Below, piece by piece: positions 51,825-59,680 of a stretch of 64,000 nt of DNA. Under the pieces are notes generated by a model. That model searched no databases. It was not told where the DNA came from and saw only the letters and a list, made by a program, of their open reading frames with translations. The stretch's first letter is position 1. Each line of letters starts with the position of its first letter. The stretch covers positions 1 through 64,000 of the forward strand of contig CAZEQJ010000015.1 of assembly GCA_964514385.1 (NCBI GenBank), written 5' to 3'. Made by a program: the position numbers and the translations under genes. Source of the stretch: CAZEQJ01 sp964514385. GTDB taxonomy: Bacteria; Bacteroidota; Bacteroidia; Cytophagales; Cyclobacteriaceae.

Positions 51825-53040
51825 TGCTACGAGCAGCTTGTTTATTTTTGCTTTCTATTAGGGACAAATTAAGTATTAAAGATAGAAATAGAAAAGTTAT
51901 TGGTTTATCGTAAATAGGTTGCGAAAGCAACAATGTTATTATTAATGGGATATACATGTTAATAATTATAATTGGTACTTTTATAACCTTTAGCCCTACA
52001 AATATCGAAGGCAGTAAAAAGATAATTGTGCCAATAATTCCTAACTGAGCGATTGTTCCCAAAAAATTGATACCTAATTCATTGTTATTGGGATCATAAT
52101 GAAAGCCAATCCCTAAAAACGGTGATGATTTGATAAAGTCAATAGCCATTATTAAGGCATTTAATCTAGATAAGCCAGACTTATTTTGAAATTTTTGAGC
52201 AATGCCAAATTGACTTTGTGTTGTGAATAAGAAATAAAATCCAGCTATAGCGATTAATGAAATTATTATGACTTTAAAAAACACATGCTTTTTTTGCGTT
52301 GATATCCAATAGAAAAAAATTGTTAATAAAAATATTGCAAAGCCTGCTGTCGAAAAAGTAAAAAGTAATAAAATAATTAAAAGGACTTTTATCCATTTAT
52401 AATATTTAATCTTATAGTATTCTGTCAGCCAAAAAAATATAATCACCATCATTTGAAATAGGCCTGGTTCTCTCATTATACCAATGGCACGAGGAATAAT
52501 CATACCCATTACCCTGGCCGAACCTTCATAAATAGGAGAAAATGGTAAAATTATAGGAAGTGAATAATATCCTCCTCTCACTGTTGGGAGGTCAATATTA
52601 AAAATAGGATAGATTGAACCTGTAAGCAACAACAATCCATAAGATACTAAATAAGAAAATGATAAAAGAATTAAAACAGCAATACTCCATCTATAAAACA
52701 AGTATATACTTTCTTTTGTCATAAAGAAGTTAACAGAAAACCCAATAAAGATTAAAAGTAAAGAATTAAATGTTCCAGATATACTTAATGTCTCAAGCAA
52801 TAAAATTTGTAAAAAAAGGTAAAATATGATCAAAAGATAAAAAGAGTTGAATATTATTTTCTTATTATCAAGGTTAAACTTATTTAATAAAAAACCAGTA
52901 AATATAAATATAGATGCTACCCCTAAAAAAAAAGTTGAACCAAGCCATTCTCCTAGTATTGATGGCCTGAAATTTAATACAAGAAGTGTGTAGAAGGCTA
53001 CAATATGAAAATATTTAATATGGAGTGATTTCCCCAACAT
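51817..53040 (-). CDS. O-antigen ligase/polymerase-like membrane protein (Wzy candidate)
   Basis: A 407-residue protein with about eleven membrane segments and one longer outside loop (about residues 150-200). The segment SGLSRLNALIMAIDFIKSSPFLGIGFHY has the xxGxG pattern of the Wzy_C/O-antigen ligase family. In a Wzx/Wzy pathway it joins repeat units on the periplasmic side. Position between the GT4 and sulfotransferase genes fits. Overlaps the GT4 gene by 1 bp. Confidence 0.82.
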   Translation of the reverse strand: MLGKSLHIKYFHIVAFYTLLVLNFRPSILGEWLGSTFFLGVASIFIFTGFLLNKFNLDNKKIIFNSFYLLIIFYLFLQILLLETLSISGTFNSLLLIFIGFSVNFFMTKESIYLFYRWSIAVLILLSFSYLVSYGLLLLTGSIYPIFNIDLPTVRGGYYSLPIILPFSPIYEGSARVMGMIIPRAIGIMREPGLFQMMVIIFFWLTEYYKIKYYKWIKVLLIILLLFTFSTAGFAIFLLTIFFYWISTQKKHVFFKVIIISLIAIAGFYFLFTTQSQFGIAQKFQNKSGLSRLNALIMAIDFIKSSPFLGIGFHYDPNNNELGINFLGTIAQLGIIGTIIFLLPSIFVGLKVIKVPIIIINMYIPLIITLLLSQPIYDKPITFLFLSLILNLSLIESKNKQAARSNE

Positions 53041-54140
53041 TAATTCTCTACAATGTTTTGATAAACATTTTTTGTTTTATCAGAAGCTTTTTGCCAAGAA
53101 AAACCTAACACTCTAGATTTACCTTTCATTATAAGATCATTTTTGAGATCCTTATTTTTAATAACTTTTTTTATAGTCTCCTTGATACTTTCTTTTTCTA
53201 AAGGATCAAAATATACTGCTGCATCCTGAGCAATTTCAGGAAAACAGCTAGCATCACTACACGCCACAGGGCATTCATTAGAGAAAGCTTCCAACAATGG
53301 AATCCCAAAACCTTCATATATCGACGGGAATACAAATAATTCAGCATTATTATATATAGCTGGTAACTCTAAGTCAGATGCCTGAAACTGAAAAGTATTT
53401 TTAGTGATTTTCAATTTTTCAAATAACGCTTGTTCAAAATTAGAGAAATCACCGCCACCAATACATAATATAGAAAGCTCTGGGTTATCAATTATAACAC
53501 CAGCGCAGGCTTTAATAAAGTTTTCAAAGTTTTTATAATGACTTCTTGCTCCAACAAAAAGAATATATCTTGAAGGTAGATAATCTGGTTTCTTAGATTG
53601 AGAGGATACTATTGAATTTCCATGATAAACCACTGTCACTTTTTCTTCTGGTATCCTGTAATTAACAATGATATCTTTTTTTGTATTTTCTGAAACAGCA
53701 ATAATATGGTAAGCTTCGTTTACAAGTTCATGCTTCCATTCGATTACCTTCCGATGAAAATACTGTGGGAACTTTTCATGGATCATATCATGAACCGTGA
53801 GTACAAATGGCTTTCCATTTATTTGTTTCAAAAAATAAGAGTCGTAATAAGTAGGATGGAAAATGTCAAATTTTTGATTAGCTATACTTTTATTTGCTAT
53901 CAAATTGTTAATTTTAATAAAAAACTTTTCCTTTATTTTTTTATTAAAATTTAAACTTGGTTGATAATTATTTACATAATCGCAATTTTTTATATAAGCA
54001 TTGTTAGAAAAAACTGCTGGTATATTAACTTCGATATCATTTCCAGCATTAAAAGCATTAAAAAGCTCAACAAAATATCTTGAAACACCGCCATATTTTT
54101 GGCGCGCGAATATTTGCTGATCAAATAAAACTTTTATCAT
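53040..54140 (-). CDS. Glycosyltransferase, family 4 (mannosyltransferase-like)
   Basis: A 366-residue GT-B enzyme. The opening VLFDQQIFARQKYGGVSRYF is the N-terminal glycine-rich loop. The C-terminal half has RYILFVGARSHYKNFENFI and FVFPSIYEGFGIPLLEAF with CPVACSDASCFPE, the E(x7)E type signature of GT4 mannosyl- and related transferases. Donor is not fixed by the sequence. Overlaps the pyruvyltransferase gene by 4 bp. Confidence 0.88.
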   Translation of the reverse strand: MIKVLFDQQIFARQKYGGVSRYFVELFNAFNAGNDIEVNIPAVFSNNAYIKNCDYVNNYQPSLNFNKKIKEKFFIKINNLIANKSIANQKFDIFHPTYYDSYFLKQINGKPFVLTVHDMIHEKFPQYFHRKVIEWKHELVNEAYHIIAVSENTKKDIIVNYRIPEEKVTVVYHGNSIVSSQSKKPDYLPSRYILFVGARSHYKNFENFIKACAGVIIDNPELSILCIGGGDFSNFEQALFEKLKITKNTFQFQASDLELPAIYNNAELFVFPSIYEGFGIPLLEAFSNECPVACSDASCFPEIAQDAAVYFDPLEKESIKETIKKVIKNKDLKNDLIMKGKSRVLGFSWQKASDKTKNVYQNIVEN

Positions 54141-55150
54141 TTAATCTGTAATGAGTCTTTTAAAAAAGCTTTAGATTCTTCAATGTAATTTTCTAGATAT
54201 TTGAAGTCTAGATCAGTCTTATCCAGAAAAGGCGTTAAATCAGTGATTTTAGTATTTCCTCCAATAATTCTGAAATCTCCAAATACTTTTTTTATTGGGC
54301 TATTTAATCGAGCTACAAGATTTGGGCTAGCAATAGCAATAAATGGTGTCTTGGTCATAAGCGCCATCATGACTCCGTGAAAAGTCGATGTAATTAAAAG
54401 TTTAGACTCAGAAATATTCTTTACAACTGAAAGAGGGTTATTTAATTGTGTTTTCAAGTACTTTATTACCTTTCTTTTTGGATAATACCCTTGAACACTC
54501 ACTTTATAACCTTTAGATAACTCCGGGTATCTTTTAAGTATAAAATTATAAGCAGCACCACCATAAACACTAATTTCTCGCTTCCTTTTGGTAGAAATAA
54601 TTTGATCAGTGTATTTAGACTCAAGTAGAAAAAAACAAGGGTCAACCACGCAAATAGCTTCTCTTTGAGTATGATTAGAAACAAATTCTTTACTACCATA
54701 ATCTCTTACCCCTAAAGAGGTGAAATCATCTAAATAGTTTTTAATCCATTTAGGCTCATTCTCTCCCCTGGTAGCTACAGAAGGTGCGTATGATATTTTA
54801 GTAGAAGCATCGTCATTTTTACCAAAAAATATTTCATCTGCAGGAAAAAGTGGTGAAAGTAAATGCCAGATCATGTCAGATCCATAAACACTGACATCAT
54901 GCTCATAATTGAGGGGAGTAAATTTTAAATTTTTCTTCCAGAAATAGCTCATGGCAATAAATTTAATTAGGTGCAACCCTTTAAACTGAATCCACAATTC
55001 TTTCCAGAAATGGTTATTATAATTTAAGTGCGATACTTCAGATTCAGGTGCCAATGACTTAATCATTTCTGCCAGACCCAAAGCCTGTAGATATTGTCCG
55101 TGGTTTCCTCCTTTAACAAAACTTCTAATTTGTATAACTTTTTTTGTCAC
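54137..55150 (-). CDS. Polysaccharide pyruvyl transferase family protein
   Basis: A 337-residue enzyme of the PssK/CsaB-like family. IRSFVKGGNHGQYLQALGL is the N-terminal G-N-x-G element, VSVYGSDMIWHL and SYAPSVATRG follow, then TSLGVRDYGSKEFV and ISESKLLITSTFHGVMMAL, with the late S-x-x-H-x-x-M-x-A motif. Members add a pyruvate ketal to sugars. It would give the polymer extra negative charge. 4-bp overlaps at both ends. Confidence 0.85.
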   Translation of the reverse strand: MTKKVIQIRSFVKGGNHGQYLQALGLAEMIKSLAPESEVSHLNYNNHFWKELWIQFKGLHLIKFIAMSYFWKKNLKFTPLNYEHDVSVYGSDMIWHLLSPLFPADEIFFGKNDDASTKISYAPSVATRGENEPKWIKNYLDDFTSLGVRDYGSKEFVSNHTQREAICVVDPCFFLLESKYTDQIISTKRKREISVYGGAAYNFILKRYPELSKGYKVSVQGYYPKRKVIKYLKTQLNNPLSVVKNISESKLLITSTFHGVMMALMTKTPFIAIASPNLVARLNSPIKKVFGDFRIIGGNTKITDLTPFLDKTDLDFKYLENYIEESKAFLKDSLQIK

Positions 55151-55749
55151 TTAGCTACATTATTAAATAATGATTTAATTTTTTTGGCAGGGTTACCTCC
55201 AACAAGGGTGTAACTTTCAACGTCCTTTGTAACTACTGAACCTGCTGCAATTATAGCACCTTCACCAATTTTTATACCTTTCAAAATAATTGAATTTGGT
55301 CCAATCCAAACTTTATCTTCGATTGTAATTGGTGAAGATTCAACCACAGACCAGTCTTTATAACCTCTCCATCTATTTGGAATATCTAATACCCTAACTT
55401 CAGCGTCAATTGAGTGACCTGTAGTATCAGTAATATAGCAATTATGAGAAATTAAAATATCTGACCCAATATATACATCACTTGTGGAAACAATTATTGA
55501 ATTTGCTCCAAGAAATGTTCTTTCACCAATATTCAAACTTGATCCATCTTTTTGTAGGCTTATATTTCCTCTAATAATAGAATATTCACCTATTGATAAA
55601 GTCGAATTTTTAGTAATACTTATTTTATTCCAATTTATCCTTATTTTTTTTGGCAATGAGATATCATAACCTCTTGTTTTTATAAGAAATTTCAATTTTG
55701 AGAAATAATTTCTTAAACTGTGGAAAAAGGTTTTAATAGACAATTTCAC
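55147..55749 (-). CDS. Left-handed beta-helix acyltransferase
   Basis: A 200-residue hexapeptide-repeat enzyme. Repeats of the type IGExxxI, IEDKVWIGPNSIILKGIKIG and GAIIAAGSVVTKDV run through the C-terminal half, with the putative catalytic His in NCYITDTTGHS. Closest to WcaF/maltose-O-acetyltransferase-like enzymes that O-acetylate sugars using acetyl-CoA. Overlaps both neighbours by 4 bp. Confidence 0.85.
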   Translation of the reverse strand: MKLSIKTFFHSLRNYFSKLKFLIKTRGYDISLPKKIRINWNKISITKNSTLSIGEYSIIRGNISLQKDGSSLNIGERTFLGANSIIVSTSDVYIGSDILISHNCYITDTTGHSIDAEVRVLDIPNRWRGYKDWSVVESSPITIEDKVWIGPNSIILKGIKIGEGAIIAAGSVVTKDVESYTLVGGNPAKKIKSLFNNVAK

Positions 55750-57194
55750 TTTTGTAAAATTCTATTTATAAGATTATAAATTACAGTCAAATCCTTTGAA
55801 TCATCATCTTCCATGTAGTCTACAACATTTTTAGAACAAACAAATATTGGGTTAGGACCCTTATCACCTGTAAATGCTGCATGATTTACTTTTGATAGGT
55901 CTTTTGGGATTGGTCCGTAATTTTCGTTTTCACGAATCAAAGTTTTTAACTTTTCTGAAAAAAAGACTCCTTCTGATCCTTCAATTTTAATATCTGGCAA
56001 ACAATCAGAATGCTTTTGACCTAAATGATTTTGTCTATAAGGAACAGCATTCATATTCAACCTGTCATTTGAAGGAATTTGATTAAATTTTTGACATATA
56101 TCATTTATCAAATGATCATATTCGCTCGTGCTATATTTTCTTCCCATAAACCTTTCATCATTTATATAAATTCCGGGTATATAAGTACTACCAAAAGCAA
56201 CTGATTTTGACCAGTCGTAATTCCCCAAAGAATCAATGAGGTTTTTGGATAATTTATTTTTAGCTTCTTTAAATTTTTTACCCAGTAATCTTTTGGCTAC
56301 CTTTTTTATTTTGTCTACTTGACTACCTGATTTCCTTAATTTAAGAAACTTGAATTCCTCAAGAAATACATTAACATTTGCCCAATTTTTACTAGGTAAC
56401 ATTCCATGATCAGCAGTAATAATGAAGTACTCAGGTTTTAGATCATCAAATAGTTTTTTAAGATGTTTATCAAGAGAGGAAAAGTGGTTTTCTAGGAATG
56501 GGAATACCCAGTTATTGCTATTCTTATTTTTGCTATACTCAATTATTTCATATAATGATAAGTATTTAACAATAGTATTGCCTCTATTTACCAGAAATCC
56601 AAACTCTGAAGAATTCATTCTACATAAATCAATAAAGCATTCAACTCTCTTAGATTCTTTTTCTTCCAATTTATTATAAAGTTCTTCAGTGGACTTTATG
56701 TCCTCATTAGGAATTCTTATATCGACAATATATTTTTTCTCATCTAAATATTTTTTTAATTTTTTATCAGATATAAGTTCATCGGGAATACCTTCAACCT
56801 TATTCAATCCGCCTCCGGCACTGCCTACCATTATACCGTTTTTAACTTTTGGTACTGGTGTAGTCGTAGGTACATTCATAATACAATACGGTATATTTCT
56901 ATTTTCAAGTATATCCCACATAGGTACAATATCTTGGTCATGATCCAGAAAGGACATTTTGAAATTAGTAGAAAACTTATGTGTACCATCCAATAATGGC
57001 GCCATATAAAAACCTCTAGTTTCATCACCTTTTTTCCCTGTGAGAATTTCGACCCAACCCCTATTTATTAAATCTTCCTCCAGAACAATGGAAGTGTTTT
57101 TCTCAATAAATGAAAATAAAAATGGCATTTTGTGCTTAAAGATTTTAAAAATCTCTAAATCTCCACCGTCAATGCCATATACCAATAATTTCAT
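55746..57194 (-). CDS. Alkaline-phosphatase-superfamily protein in polysaccharide operon
   Basis: A 482-residue cytosolic-type protein. VYGIDGGDLEIF has the first metal Asp, the ILTGKKGDETRG stretch holds the likely Thr nucleophile, PMWDILENRNIPYCIMNVP is the usual second strand, and ITADHGMLPSK has the Asp-His pair. This is the type I phosphodiesterase/pyrophosphatase family. Related proteins occur in capsule and teichoic-type loci and may transfer or remove phospho groups. No signal peptide. Codons are very AT-rich. Overlaps the acetyltransferase gene by 4 bp. Confidence 0.78.
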   Translation of the reverse strand: MKLLVYGIDGGDLEIFKIFKHKMPFLFSFIEKNTSIVLEEDLINRGWVEILTGKKGDETRGFYMAPLLDGTHKFSTNFKMSFLDHDQDIVPMWDILENRNIPYCIMNVPTTTPVPKVKNGIMVGSAGGGLNKVEGIPDELISDKKLKKYLDEKKYIVDIRIPNEDIKSTEELYNKLEEKESKRVECFIDLCRMNSSEFGFLVNRGNTIVKYLSLYEIIEYSKNKNSNNWVFPFLENHFSSLDKHLKKLFDDLKPEYFIITADHGMLPSKNWANVNVFLEEFKFLKLRKSGSQVDKIKKVAKRLLGKKFKEAKNKLSKNLIDSLGNYDWSKSVAFGSTYIPGIYINDERFMGRKYSTSEYDHLINDICQKFNQIPSNDRLNMNAVPYRQNHLGQKHSDCLPDIKIEGSEGVFFSEKLKTLIRENENYGPIPKDLSKVNHAAFTGDKGPNPIFVCSKNVVDYMEDDDSKDLTVIYNLINRILQK

Positions 57195-57196
57195 AA

Positions 57197-58552
57197 CTAT
57201 TTTGTGTTAACAAATTGCTTTAGAGCAATTAATGACTTAAAAAATGGAATTATTAACAATACTCCAATAATGGCTTTTACCTGCATAATAGCAGATTTTC
57301 TAGTTTTGTAGAATATTAAACCTAAAAACCATGAACTTATTGCCTGAGATATTAGTGTTGCCCAGGCAGCACCAAATATACCAATCTTGGGTATTAATAG
57401 TAAGTTTAAAATTATATTTAAAATTGCCCCTGAAACATTAAATATTAAAGAATACATCTGATAATTTTCATTTACAATCCATTTGGAACGCACAATACCT
57501 ACAAATACAAATATACCTGTCCATATATGTAGCTGTAGAACTAAACCAGCGGCTGCAAAGTCTTTTCCATATAAAAATAATATTACCTCATTACCATATA
57601 AGCTAACAGGGATTGCCACCAACAAAGCTAAAGCAGCAAATAAGTTATAAAGCATTTGAAGCAGTTTATAATATTTTGATTCGCTTTTTTCTTTTTGTTT
57701 AATGATTGCTGGGAATACTGAAGAAATCAATGACATAGGTATAAAATACCATAATTCAGATATTCTAACTGCAACAGCATAATTTCCCACACTTTCCGGA
57801 TTCACCATGTTTCGCAACATTACCTGATCTATTTTCAAATAGATCATCATAGAAAGTCCTGATATAATAAATGGCCATGAAGATTTTAATAATTGATTAG
57901 CATAGGAGGCATTATACTCCCATTTGGCCACAGACTTTGATACTTTTTTGTAGAACCTATTCCAAATTGCAACTTGAAAAACATTTCCAATTATTGGTGC
58001 TAAACCAAAAAATAAGAGCCCAGATTTTGTAAGGATCAAAGTTATTTTAGAAAAAGCTGTTGTCAACTGAAAAACTGACCTTGCAATAACTGAGTATTTA
58101 GATTTTACTTCAGCCTGAAACCAGTAATCAAAAGAATCAAAGGACTGAAAAATTAATTTTATAGCTGCAAACCCAATCAAAAACCTTACAATCCAAGTGT
58201 CTTCAATTATTAATCCAATAAATATTACAATGACCGCAGAAATTATCCCACCAAAAAACATCAACCTAAAAGTTGTGCCTAGAATTATTTCCCTTGAGTA
58301 ATTAACGTTATTTGCAACTAGATCTTTAATTACCAAATGTGAAACCCCTAATCTACCTAAAGGCAAAAATAAAGCAACAAGACTAATAGAGTACTGTAAT
58401 AACCCATATTGATCAGCACCTAAGTACCTTACTACATAAATATTAACAATAAATGCTACAACGAGGGTAAGGAGTTTTTCAAAAATAAGATACCCTGAAT
58501 TTGTAATTATATTTCTAAAGGTATCTGTTAGTTTAGCTGCTTTACCTGGCAT
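57197..58552 (-). CDS. Oligosaccharide flippase (Wzx-like)
   Basis: A 451-residue MOP-superfamily transporter with about twelve membrane segments. FEKLLTLVVAFIVNIYVVRY and LGADQYGLLQYSISLVAL are the Wzx opening motif, with LRNMVNPESVGNYAVAVRIS near the middle. It flips the finished lipid-linked repeat unit across the inner membrane before polymerisation by the Wzy candidate. Two bases separate it from the phosphatase-like gene. Confidence 0.9.
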   Translation of the reverse strand: MPGKAAKLTDTFRNIITNSGYLIFEKLLTLVVAFIVNIYVVRYLGADQYGLLQYSISLVALFLPLGRLGVSHLVIKDLVANNVNYSREIILGTTFRLMFFGGIISAVIVIFIGLIIEDTWIVRFLIGFAAIKLIFQSFDSFDYWFQAEVKSKYSVIARSVFQLTTAFSKITLILTKSGLLFFGLAPIIGNVFQVAIWNRFYKKVSKSVAKWEYNASYANQLLKSSWPFIISGLSMMIYLKIDQVMLRNMVNPESVGNYAVAVRISELWYFIPMSLISSVFPAIIKQKEKSESKYYKLLQMLYNLFAALALLVAIPVSLYGNEVILFLYGKDFAAAGLVLQLHIWTGIFVFVGIVRSKWIVNENYQMYSLIFNVSGAILNIILNLLLIPKIGIFGAAWATLISQAISSWFLGLIFYKTRKSAIMQVKAIIGVLLIIPFFKSLIALKQFVNTK

Positions 58553-58565
58553 AAATGCTAAACAT

Positions 58566-59663
58566 TCAAAAGTTAAAAATTTTTCTTAACGAATAGTATC
58601 CTGTGGATATCAAGAGTCCAAAAACTAAAAAAGTAATGACGATAAGGGCCCTCCTGGGCTTTGCTTTTTCTAAGGGAACCATAGAGGGGATTAATATACT
58701 AAAGACTGGTGTGTCCTCCTGTACTTTCAGCTTAGCCTGTTCTAGTTGTTGTGCCAAACCTAAATAAACTTCATAAGCAATTTGATATTCGTTCTGTAGC
58801 CTTTCTTCTGTCGTTCTAATCATTGCAGACTGAACATTTCTATTCCTATCCCTAAATGATGCAAGATTATTTTGTGCATTATAAAATTCCTGTTTTGCAT
58901 TATCATATTGGCTTTGTACAAACTCTAAGGTTTTTCTACCCTTTTCAGTAGCATAGTTACTTGAAAACTCCTCCAAATATTGTTTTACCTTAACACACAA
59001 ATCTGCTGCTGCTAACGGATCTGGCATCTCGGTTGAAATGGTGGTAATACCTGTTAGTTCCTCAACTCTAATCGAAATCCTTGACCTAATTAATCCAGCT
59101 ATATCTTTTTGAGCTTTAGAAAAAGTCAGGTACTCCGATTCTTGCTCAGTATTTAAACTTAAATTTTCATTTTTACTTCCAAAAATTTGACTTTTAAGCT
59201 TAAAAATTAAGCCTATACTATAGTCATATAAAATATTTAGTATGCCTGGTTTAGCTATCTCCATAAAATACTCATAAAAAGTAGCTGTAGAATCAAGGTT
59301 TGAAAATTTAATCTCAGTATTCATTATATCAAGCTGATAAGCCCCTGATTGCTGAATGTATGAGAAATAATATGGGTCAAAATATGGAAGTTCCCCACTC
59401 ATTCCTAAACTACTATTTCCAATTCCAAATTGCCTCAATAAACTAGATGCTCCACCGCCTATTGAAGCTGTACTTGAAGGCTGTTCTGGTTTTAATACGA
59501 TATCACTACTATACTCCTTCGGTAATAATAAGGCAATTAAAACTCCCAGAATAAAAGATATTGTAGTAATCCTAATTATTGGAACTCTCTTTTTCCAAAG
59601 AAACTTCAATAATTCTGTAAGGTTAAATCCATCCTCTGTTCTTACCCTATTATCTTCCATCAT
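58566..59663 (-). CDS. Wzz-type chain-length determinant protein
   Basis: A 365-residue inner-membrane co-polymerase with membrane segments near residues 33-49 and 337-357, a long coiled-coil part (about 240-310, with SQYDNAKQEFYNAQNNLASF) and a Pro motif, VPLEKAKPRRA, before the second segment. It lacks a kinase domain, as expected of a Wzz protein of this class. The likely starts 59663 and 59660 differ by one codon. Confidence 0.9.
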   Translation of the reverse strand: MMEDNRVRTEDGFNLTELLKFLWKKRVPIIRITTISFILGVLIALLLPKEYSSDIVLKPEQPSSTASIGGGASSLLRQFGIGNSSLGMSGELPYFDPYYFSYIQQSGAYQLDIMNTEIKFSNLDSTATFYEYFMEIAKPGILNILYDYSIGLIFKLKSQIFGSKNENLSLNTEQESEYLTFSKAQKDIAGLIRSRISIRVEELTGITTISTEMPDPLAAADLCVKVKQYLEEFSSNYATEKGRKTLEFVQSQYDNAKQEFYNAQNNLASFRDRNRNVQSAMIRTTEERLQNEYQIAYEVYLGLAQQLEQAKLKVQEDTPVFSILIPSMVPLEKAKPRRALIVITFLVFGLLISTGYYSLRKIFNF

Positions 59664-59680
59664 TGATTATTGATGATAAA

